The position numbers were made by a program, and so were the translations under genes. 16,388 bases of DNA from Tannerella sp. (GTDB lineage: Bacteria > Bacteroidota > Bacteroidia > Bacteroidales > Tannerellaceae): the NCBI GenBank assembly GCA_031279875.1, contig JAITHS010000187.1, forward strand, positions 1 to 16,388, written 5' to 3'. Shown here one piece after another: positions 10,926 to 16,388 of this stretch (positions within the stretch are counted from its first letter, which is position 1; each line of letters opens with the position of its first letter). The notes under the pieces were generated by a model. That model was not told the origin of the DNA, searched no databases, and was given only the letters and a program-made list of their open reading frames with translations.

Positions 10926-12815
10926 CTACCATCCCCATGATTGTTCTATGATTTTGTTTCTGTCTAATTCGTTTTGGTGAAGCGGATAGAGATAATGCTT
11001 CAACAGGAAAGTACGGTTGCCGCGATATATTGGAGTGCGACGCCAATAATCGGTGTTGCCGATAGAGTTAGGAGCGCCGTCGTCAACGGTAATATTCATA
11101 CCATAAACGGGGCAGTTGTTGTTGGTTACTTCTGCTATTTTCCAGCGTCGGATATCGAAATAGCGGCTGTTTTCAAAAAACAGTTCTACCTGTCGTTCGC
11201 GTCGCAGCATAAGGCGCAGCATGTCGCGGTTGTTTTCTATGTCGGGATAAACGGACTCAATATTCGGCACTCCGGCGCGTGCGCGCAGTTCGTTCCAGTA
11301 TTTGAGAACGTCGGGATTAGTGTGGTCGTATTCGATTAATGCTTCAACATAATCAAGATAAATCTCTGCATAACGTATCAGCGGCCATAAAGGAAATACG
11401 AAACCGCTGTTGCCGAGCGCAGGGTCGGTTTCACGGAAAGTAAACTTGCGCGGCGTATAGCCGGTAAGCGGATGGTTTGTGCCGCTTGCTTCGTAGCTGT
11501 TGCCACCGTTACCGTAGTCTATAACTGTGTTTTTTGCCAGATTACTGCCGTAAACCCATTTAAGATTGTCATACACTATGCTCATGTAGAAACGCGGCTC
11601 GCGGTTTACGTACATATTGTAAGTGAGCATTGTTTCCTTATCCCATGGGTGAAGGAAGTTTGTTGCTCCTGTTTCGGTATAACCGGCAGTTGGGTCGATA
11701 ATGGGATTTCTGCCGTCTTTGCCGTTCCATTCGGGACTGCCGTCGCTATATCCTATAACAGGATATTTGCCGTTATTCATAGCAAAGGCATCAACCTGTT
11801 TTTGCGATACGCTTACGCCTCCCCAGCAATTAGTAAACGCTTTGGGAGTAATACGGTAAACGAAATTACGGGCTTCGGCTTCGGTAGCGCCGAAAGTCAT
11901 ATGACGTCCGAAAATCAGTTCGTTGTTCCATTTGTGGTAATGAATGCCATAAATAGAGTTGTATGGGTCGATGTTTCCATGACTGTCAAACTCTTTATAC
12001 AGTTCGTAGCGGTTGAGGTCAATGACCGCCTTTGCCGCTGCCGCCGCTGTGCGCCATTTTTGTTCGTTGTAAGTTGTTGGCATCAGATTATCGCCGGTAG
12101 TAGCGCTTTTCCATTCTTTGTAGATAGAAGCATCGGTATTAAAGAGCGGGCTGGCGGCGAAATTGAGGATAACGGCTTTGAGAGCCAGCGCCGCACCGCT
12201 CGTTGGACGTCCCAGATTAGTGTTGTTTTGTGACGGATAGAGGATACCGGCTATTTCGGTCAGTTCGTTGCTTACATAATCAACGCAATAATCGAAAGTA
12301 TTTCTTCCTATTATTATTTCATCATCAATAGAGAGCAATTCATCGTGTATAACGGCGACCGGCCCGTAAGTTCTGATGAGATTGACGTATAGCAGTGCGC
12401 GGATAAACCGTACTTCGGCCTTATACTGTTTGATTTCTTCGTCGCTTAATTCCTTGCAGATATCGATGTTTTTGAGGAAATAATTGGCGTCTCTGATGCC
12501 CTGATAGATGTTTTGCCATTTGCCGTAAGGCACTTCGTTAGGGTTCCACGAGCCGTTGTTCATCTTATTGACGTCGTGCGACCATGCCACGTCGGATTCA
12601 TCGGAAGCAGCGCTCCAAGGGAAGCCGTTAGCGGCACTGAGCAGCCAGTAATCGGGAATATAACTGTAACAGTTGAAAAGATATTTCTCTGCGTTCACTC
12701 TGCTTTTGAAAATATCTGCGGTAGTGGTAGGCTGGTCGAGCGGTTGCTGGTCAAGAAACGAATCGCACGACGTCGTCAGCGTTACGGTTAATAATATTGC
12801 TATAATCTTTTTCAT
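10926..12815 (-). CDS. SusD/RagB-family glycan-binding lipoprotein (module 1)
   Basis: A 629-residue SusD-like lipoprotein with a signal peptide ending LTTSC (Cys17), then DSFLDQQPLDQ, the usual SusD N-terminus. Family features are the helix around LIRTYGPVAVIHDE (~146-159), NLGRPTSGAALALKA (~200-214) followed by ASPLFN, the helix PLIRYAEIYLDYVEALIEY, and the C-terminal signature RQVELFFENSRYFDIRRW (~541-558). It ends IEQSWGW. The residues RRFFDVRRW/SRYFDIRRW signature is shared with the second SusD here, but the two proteins are otherwise clearly diverged, so this is not a recent duplication. It sits 10 bases after the SusC stop and should form the lid of that transporter (12826-15864), binding oligosaccharide at the cell surface. 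Confidence 0.95.
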   Translation of the reverse strand: MKKIIAILLTVTLTTSCDSFLDQQPLDQPTTTADIFKSRVNAEKYLFNCYSYIPDYWLLSAANGFPWSAASDESDVAWSHDVNKMNNGSWNPNEVPYGKWQNIYQGIRDANYFLKNIDICKELSDEEIKQYKAEVRFIRALLYVNLIRTYGPVAVIHDELLSIDDEIIIGRNTFDYCVDYVSNELTEIAGILYPSQNNTNLGRPTSGAALALKAVILNFAASPLFNTDASIYKEWKSATTGDNLMPTTYNEQKWRTAAAAAKAVIDLNRYELYKEFDSHGNIDPYNSIYGIHYHKWNNELIFGRHMTFGATEAEARNFVYRITPKAFTNCWGGVSVSQKQVDAFAMNNGKYPVIGYSDGSPEWNGKDGRNPIIDPTAGYTETGATNFLHPWDKETMLTYNMYVNREPRFYMSIVYDNLKWVYGSNLAKNTVIDYGNGGNSYEASGTNHPLTGYTPRKFTFRETDPALGNSGFVFPLWPLIRYAEIYLDYVEALIEYDHTNPDVLKYWNELRARAGVPNIESVYPDIENNRDMLRLMLRRERQVELFFENSRYFDIRRWKIAEVTNNNCPVYGMNITVDDGAPNSIGNTDYWRRTPIYRGNRTFLLKHYLYPLHQNELDRNKIIEQSWGW

Positions 12816-12825
12816 ACGTTTATAT

Positions 12826-15800
12826 TTAAAAGTTAATATTCATTCCTATATTGATAACTCTGTTTGGCGGGTATTTGGATCCCTGATTGTTGTCAAGTTC
12901 GGGATCAAAAAGTTTAAACGCCGTGAATGTAATCAGATTAATTCCGGAGCAATAGATATGAACGTTCTGCATTCGGAACTTCTCGGTCATCCTTTTTGGA
13001 AGCGTATATCCGACAGTCATATTTTTAAGCCTCATATAACTGATGTCTCTTTGCCAGAAAGTCGATTGCAAGTTGTTATTGGCATTAGAACCTACTGTTG
13101 GGCGCGGATAGATGGCGTCGGGGTCGGGATTGTTTAATCGCCACGATTTGAGATACACATCTTCATAAAATCCGGAAGCAGCCTCGCCTGCGCCGGAGAA
13201 AACCCGAAAAGCAGTACCTCCGAGAAACATTGTTGTATGTGCTATGCCCTGAAAGAGTGCCGACATGTCGAAGTTTTTCCAATTGAGCGATATTCCGAAG
13301 CCATAAGTTATTTCCGGAACCCAAGTATATCCTGTCGGTACCTGGTCATAAGAGTTGATAACGCCGTCGCCGTTGATATCCTTATATTTGATGTCGCCGA
13401 CGCGCAATACGCCGTACTGCGGCGGGCTTTGGTCGATTTCTTCCTGCGACCGAAACAGTCCGAGTGCAACATAACCTGTCTGCTGGTCAACCGGCAAACC
13501 GATTTTACTAAGATACGGATATTCGGGTGTCGGTTGGGCGTTTTTTAATACTTTGTTGCGATTGTAAGTAAAATTACCTCTGAACGACAGATGCATCCGG
13601 CCGATATTATGAAACGATTCGAGTTGCGTTTCGATACCTCTGTTGAGTACTTCGCCGATGTTGACGTAAGGCAACGTGGCTACGCCTGCAATGTAAGTAA
13701 GGTCGTTGCGTTGGAGGAAGATGCCGGTACGATAGTCGCGGAAGTAATCGGCCTGAATGTTTACTTGTTTGAAGAGCGACATTTCAAGCCCTATGTCAAG
13801 TTTGTGAGATTTCTCCCACGACACGTTAGGACTGCCGTAATTAGATATTTTGGCGCCGGTCTTGCTTGTTGACTGCTGACCGAGAGAGTAAGCATTGGCG
13901 ACGTTAAGATTAAACTGGTCGTGGTAAACAAACCGTTTGATATCGTCTTCGTTGCCTATCCTGTCGTTGCCGACTAATCCGTAGGAGCCACGTATTTTCA
14001 AGTTATTGATAACGGATTTGAGAGGATTGAAAAAGTTTTCATTAGATACAAGCCATCCTAACGCTATTGAGGGAAAGAATCCGAAGCGATGTCCGGGGCT
14101 GAAATTTTCGGAGCCGTTGTAGCCGAAATTGGCTTCCGTAAGATAACGGTCGTCATAGCTGTATGTAACGCGCCCTGCTATGCCTTGATTGCGGTACGGC
14201 ACGGAGCCGTCGATGTTGTCGGACTGTAAGTATCGCATTGATTTTTGATTATAGAGAAACAGAGCGCCGATACGGTGGATGCCGAACAAACGTGAGTATG
14301 TGAGCGAGCCTTCGAGATAAACCGTCTTGCGACCGGAAGAAGTTTTGCTGTAATTCAACGTTTCGGTGCCGTTGGATACTACGGGATTGAGCATCAGAGC
14401 GCCGTCGTCATCTCTTCCGTAAGCGTAGAAAGTGTTCGGCGTGCGGGCGTAGTGAACGGTTTGACCTGAAACTACATCCCACGAGAACTTGACATTAGCG
14501 GTTATAAAGTTGTTTAAATCCTGTTTCAAGCCGATTAGCGACTGGGCGTTGTTCCAGTATTCGTTTTTAAACCCGTCCTGTGTCAATATGTTATAAGGGT
14601 TTTGACCTCCGCCGGGGTATGCCGATAGCGAGCCGTCGGAATAAACGGGAGGTACTAATCCGGGCGAATAGGTAAAGGCGCGTGTCCAGATGTCGTCGCG
14701 GCTGCTGTTAGGCGAGACGCGAGTTTCGTAAACGTTAGAAAGATTGACATTAATAATAGTTGAAGGTGTCAGATTGACGTCTATATTTGAGCGAAAATTG
14801 AATTTGTCGTAATCAATAGATGTTTTGTAACGCTTTGTATTGTCTTGCTTGAAGATGCTGCCTTCGTGATAATATCCGCCGGAGATGAAATATCGGGCTA
14901 TGCTGCCGCCGCCGTTCATGTTGACATTGATGCGCTGATTGAAAGCAAAGTCTCGAAACATTTCATTAACCCAGTTGACGTTAGGATAGAGGTCAGGGTC
15001 TTGTCCGGATGCGTACAGGGCGATAGTTTCGTCGTCAAAGAGATGTTTGCCGCCGTCGGATGTATAACCGTATGCTTCGTTGTAGAGTTCGGCATACTGT
15101 ACGGCATCAGCCATTAACGGCAGTCTTGTGGGCGATGTCATTCCCGATTCGGCTCTGACGGTTACTTTTGCCGGTCCCTGATAGCCGCCGCGTGTTGTTA
15201 TGAGCAATACTCCGTTAGCGCCTCTGACGCCGTAGATGGCTGTTGCGGTGGCGTCTTTGAGGACGGAAAAGGTTTCGATGTCTTCCACATCAACGAGGTC
15301 AAGTTCGCGCTCTATTCCGTCAACCAATATCAGCGGCTTGTTGGAAGCGCCTACCGTAGTGCTTACTCCGCGTATCCAGAATTGAGACGATTGCCCCGGC
15401 TCGCCTGTTCGCTGAATAGAGATGACGCCGCCTAACTGACCGGCAAGAATGTTTGATATTTGTCCGGCAGGGAGTTTCAACTGTGCCGGTTTGAGAGCTG
15501 TAATAGCACCTACGACGCTTTCTTTCTTCTGCAATCCGTAGCCTACAACTACTACTTCGTCTGTTTCAGTGGCGATTTCTTTGAGTACGAAATTGATCTG
15601 CTTCCTGTCGCCTGCAATTTCCTCCACAGGACTATAACCTACATAAGAGGCTACCAGAACGGGATTCTTTACGTTTCCGATATTAATGGAGTATTTGCCG
15701 TCGATGTCGCAAATAACACCGACAGACGATTCTTTAATCCAGATAGACGCGCCGGGTAGCGGTTCACCGGTTTGGTCGGTAACTGTTCCGGTTATGACTG

Positions 15801-15864
15801 ATTTTTCTTGACCGTAACAGTATGCGGATATACAGAGAGTGAATAAAGTTAATAAATATTTCAT
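12826..15864 (-). CDS. SusC/RagA-family TonB-dependent outer-membrane transporter (module 1)
   Basis: A 1012-residue importer, first gene of the run. The open frame extends 22 codons further to a TTG at 15930, but those codons are translated heptamer repeats; the ATG at 15864 begins a good signal peptide (to ~Gly18) with leader CTAACAATG, so it is chosen. Residues ~22-96 form a carboxypeptidase-regulatory-like domain (ITGTVTDQTGEPLPGASI). The TonB-box-like DEVVVVGYG is at ~102-110 and the plug at ~112-228 with IYGVRGANGVLLITT. The barrel follows, with a DINGDGVINSYD loop (~823-841) and terminal Phe (GMNINF). No STN domain is present, so direct anti-sigma signalling is unlikely. It is followed 10 bases later by its SusD partner. 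It takes up oligosaccharides using TonB energy; the substrate is unknown. Confidence 0.96.
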   Translation of the reverse strand: MKYLLTLFTLCISAYCYGQEKSVITGTVTDQTGEPLPGASIWIKESSVGVICDIDGKYSINIGNVKNPVLVASYVGYSPVEEIAGDRKQINFVLKEIATETDEVVVVGYGLQKKESVVGAITALKPAQLKLPAGQISNILAGQLGGVISIQRTGEPGQSSQFWIRGVSTTVGASNKPLILVDGIERELDLVDVEDIETFSVLKDATATAIYGVRGANGVLLITTRGGYQGPAKVTVRAESGMTSPTRLPLMADAVQYAELYNEAYGYTSDGGKHLFDDETIALYASGQDPDLYPNVNWVNEMFRDFAFNQRINVNMNGGGSIARYFISGGYYHEGSIFKQDNTKRYKTSIDYDKFNFRSNIDVNLTPSTIINVNLSNVYETRVSPNSSRDDIWTRAFTYSPGLVPPVYSDGSLSAYPGGGQNPYNILTQDGFKNEYWNNAQSLIGLKQDLNNFITANVKFSWDVVSGQTVHYARTPNTFYAYGRDDDGALMLNPVVSNGTETLNYSKTSSGRKTVYLEGSLTYSRLFGIHRIGALFLYNQKSMRYLQSDNIDGSVPYRNQGIAGRVTYSYDDRYLTEANFGYNGSENFSPGHRFGFFPSIALGWLVSNENFFNPLKSVINNLKIRGSYGLVGNDRIGNEDDIKRFVYHDQFNLNVANAYSLGQQSTSKTGAKISNYGSPNVSWEKSHKLDIGLEMSLFKQVNIQADYFRDYRTGIFLQRNDLTYIAGVATLPYVNIGEVLNRGIETQLESFHNIGRMHLSFRGNFTYNRNKVLKNAQPTPEYPYLSKIGLPVDQQTGYVALGLFRSQEEIDQSPPQYGVLRVGDIKYKDINGDGVINSYDQVPTGYTWVPEITYGFGISLNWKNFDMSALFQGIAHTTMFLGGTAFRVFSGAGEAASGFYEDVYLKSWRLNNPDPDAIYPRPTVGSNANNNLQSTFWQRDISYMRLKNMTVGYTLPKRMTEKFRMQNVHIYCSGINLITFTAFKLFDPELDNNQGSKYPPNRVINIGMNINF

Positions 15865-15870
15865 TGTTAG

Positions 15871-15891
15871 TTGAGAGTTGAGAGTTGAGAG
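15871..15891. repeat. Heptamer tandem repeat (TTGAGAG)3
   Basis: Three exact copies of TTGAGAG begin 7 bases upstream of the SusC (module 1) start codon. The same unit with about five copies lies in a similar position upstream of the NHL gene. In the minus-strand SusC frame it reads STLNSQL, which creates a false N-terminal extension of the open frame. Confidence 0.9.
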
Positions 15892-15897
15892 AGAATT

Positions 15898-15930
15898 AAA
15901 AATTACGAAACAGCGTTCGGCGTTAGCCAA
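15898..15930 (-). promoter_or_regulatory. Weak candidate Bacteroidota promoter for the operon
   Basis: On the minus strand TAATTTTT (15905-15898) matches the Bacteroidota -7 consensus TAnnTTTG at every defined base but the last, and a TTG (15930-15928) lies 22 bases upstream as a possible -33 element. Transcription would start near 15891, so the leader would be about 27 bases and consist mostly of the TTGAGAG array. The motif is short and the region A/T-rich, so a chance match is quite possible. Confidence 0.2.
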
Positions 15931-15945
15931 TTACGAATTACGAAT
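15930..15945. repeat. Heptamer repeat ATTACGA, 2.3 copies
   Basis: ATTACGA occurs twice in tandem with a partial third unit (AT). A separate ATTACGA is at 15902-15908. It adds a further distinct 7-bp unit to the window. Confidence 0.6.
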
Positions 15946-15971
15946 GCCCTATGCGTCGTTGGTATCTGCCA

Positions 15972-16059
15972 AACCCTTGCAGTGGTTTTAAACCCTGCAA
16001 GCGGTTTGGAGCTTACGTCCGTCATAGCGAGGGCATTAACGCACAGGGCATTCGTCATT
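15972..16059 (+). repeat. 88-bp mosaic repeat unit, distal copy 1
   Basis: It is identical to 7768-7820 over its first 53 bases and matches at all but four positions of the next 35. It is in direct orientation with the copies at 7768 and 16079. Confidence 0.88.
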
Positions 16060-16078
16060 GCGTGGTACCGTCCCCCCC

Positions 16079-16130
16079 ACCCTTGCAGTGGTTTTAAACC
16101 CTGCAAGCGGTTGGGAGCTTACGTCCGTCA
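16079..16130 (+). repeat. Mosaic repeat unit, distal copy 2
   Basis: The 52-base copy differs from 15973-16024 at one position (GGTTG for GGTTT) and follows it after 54 bases in the same orientation. It is preceded by the GTGGTACCGTC box, as the central element is on its other side. Confidence 0.85.
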
Positions 16131-16193
16131 TTGGTCGGAACGAAGCAATTCGGAGAAAAGGAACGCTGGATTGCTTCGTACCTCGCAATGACG
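16126..16193. repeat. CGTCATTGCGAGG-type hairpin repeat, distal copy
   Basis: Left arm 16126-16150 and right arm 16168-16193 are imperfect inverted copies (CGTCATT...CGAAGCAATTC and GGATTGCTTCG...CAATGACG) around a 17-base loop. It is the second copy of the element at 7849-7937, with a shorter loop. Confidence 0.8.
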
Positions 16194-16212
16194 AATGCCC
16201 TGTACGTACCTT

Positions 16213-16233
16213 CTGCTTTCTGCCTTCTGCTTT
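16213..16233. repeat. Heptamer tandem repeat (CTGCYTT)3
   Basis: The units CTGCTTT, CTGCCTT and CTGCTTT follow one another, then a degenerate copy. It lies on one side of the 16-bp palindrome at 16242-16257, with a matching array on the other side. Confidence 0.7.
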
Positions 16234-16241
16234 CCGCCTGT

Positions 16242-16257
16242 GCAAGGCGCGCCTTGC
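16242..16257. repeat. Perfect 16-bp palindrome GCAAGGCGCGCCTTGC
   Basis: The sequence is its own reverse complement and lies between two CTGCYTT arrays. Its AGGC...GCCT core resembles the hairpin cores at 1-34 and 49-67 at the other end of the window. Confidence 0.65.
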
Positions 16258-16262
16258 CCCTA

Positions 16263-16290
16263 CTGCCTTCTGCCTTCTGCTTTCTGCTTT
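16263..16290. repeat. Heptamer tandem repeat (CTGCYTT)4
   Basis: Four tandem units are seen: CTGCCTT, CTGCCTT, CTGCTTT, CTGCTTT. They are the same unit as at 16213-16233. Confidence 0.75.
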
Positions 16291-16388
16291 GTGCCCCCTT
16301 CGCCCCCCGACGTCCCCGGCACGGCGAAAGAAGACGGGGTCTGAAAATCTGGGCGGTGGGGGGAGTAGTGTGGTTCGGGGTTGGTGTG
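16291..16388. other. Homopolymer-rich window end, possibly low-quality sequence
   Basis: These 98 bases have runs of C then G (CCCCC, CCCCCC, GGGGGG) and end in GT-rich sequence unlike the rest of the window. They have no coding frame and no link to the repeat modules. The pattern is typical of an unpolished contig end, though a real G-rich region cannot be excluded. Confidence 0.4.

Larger units (their letters stand above)
16043..16203. repeat. 20-bp perfect inverted repeat pair spaced by 121 bases
   Basis: ACAGGGCATTCGTCATTGCG at 16043-16062 is the exact reverse complement of 16184-16203. The pair encloses a mosaic-unit copy and the hairpin at 16126-16193. The left arm sequence, up to GTCATT, also occurs at 7839-7855. 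The pair could mark the ends of a small mobile repeat or simply be two oppositely oriented copies of a module. Confidence 0.65.
15865..16388. other. 524-base intergenic region made almost entirely of repeats
   Basis: No supported gene lies here. From the SusC start outward it holds a TTGAGAG array, a weak promoter candidate, an ATTACGA pair, two direct copies of the AACCCTTGCAGTGG unit, a GGTACC box (16064-16069), a CGTCATTGCGAGG-type hairpin, two CTGCYTT arrays around a 16-bp palindrome, and a homopolymer-rich end. Short open frames in it encode peptides such as SLRGTKQSS and MTDVSSKPLAGF, which are repeat translations shared with the sulfatase tail, not proteins. Confidence 0.8.

Noticed and set aside
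10918..11046. Upstream TTG start extending the F5/8C lipoprotein by 43 codons
   Set aside because: It overlaps the SusD coding end and would bury the lipoprotein signal peptide; the ATG at 10917 is better.
11472..12233. 253-codon plus-strand open frame inside the module 1 SusD gene
   Set aside because: It is antisense to SusD with cysteine- and valine-rich composition and no family resemblance; a frame shadow.
15865..15930. Upstream TTG start extending SusC (module 1) by 22 codons
   Set aside because: The extension translates repeat DNA and would displace the signal peptide; the ATG at 15864 is preferred.
15972..16130. Direct repeats with a ~54-base spacer as a possible CRISPR array
   Set aside because: There are only two long copies in direct orientation, they also occur elsewhere in the window, the spacer itself is repeat DNA, and no cas gene is present.
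15903..16245. Short open frames giving SLRGTKQ- and MTDVSSKPLAGF-type peptides
   Set aside because: They are translations of the repeat mosaic with no initiation context and no conserved domain.

Overview
The window is a glycan-uptake locus from a member of the Bacteroidota, most likely Bacteroidales-like. The evidence is two SusC/SusD pairs, several lipoproteins with DUF1735 or F5/8 type C domains, a serine-type sulfatase, and start codons preceded by A/T-rich leaders ending in ACAATG-like contexts instead of Shine-Dalgarno sequences. All eight genes lie on the minus strand with gaps of 2 to 14 bases, so they read from high to low coordinates as one or two polycistronic units. No rRNA, tRNA, transposase, CRISPR array or regulator gene (HTCS, ECF sigma or anti-sigma) is visible.

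Layout in transcription order. Module 1: SusC-like TonB-dependent transporter (15864-12826), SusD-like lipoprotein (12815-10926), DUF1735 plus F5/8C lipoprotein (10917-9376), and a serine-type arylsulfatase (9372-7708). Module 2: IPT/TIG plus NHL-repeat lipoprotein (7704-6355), second SusC (6352-3224), second SusD (3212-1227), and DUF1735/DUF4361 lipoprotein (1212-205). Each module has the same core of SusC, SusD and a DUF1735-type surface lipoprotein. Together they should capture a sulfated glycan at the cell surface, remove sulfate in the periplasm or at the surface, and import oligosaccharides through the TonB-powered SusCD complexes. No glycoside hydrolase or polysaccharide lyase is present, so the backbone-cleaving enzymes, and the sulfatase-maturing radical SAM enzyme, must be elsewhere. 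The actual glycan cannot be deduced.

The unusual part is a family of mosaic repeats at three places: both flanks (1-204 and 15865-16300) and the junction between the modules (about 7721-8004). The modules include 7-bp tandem repeats (TTGAGAG, CTGCYTT, CTGCTGC, ATTACGA), a unit starting AACCCTTGCAGTGG, a hairpin of the CGTCATTGCGAGG/CGAAGCAATCC type, and GGTACC-centred boxes. At the central site the repeat lies inside the sulfatase reading frame. It supplies about 97 C-terminal residues after the sulfatase fold is complete, and translation ends in a three-frame stop sequence just before the next gene. The last ~90 bases of the window are homopolymer-rich and may be a low-quality contig end.
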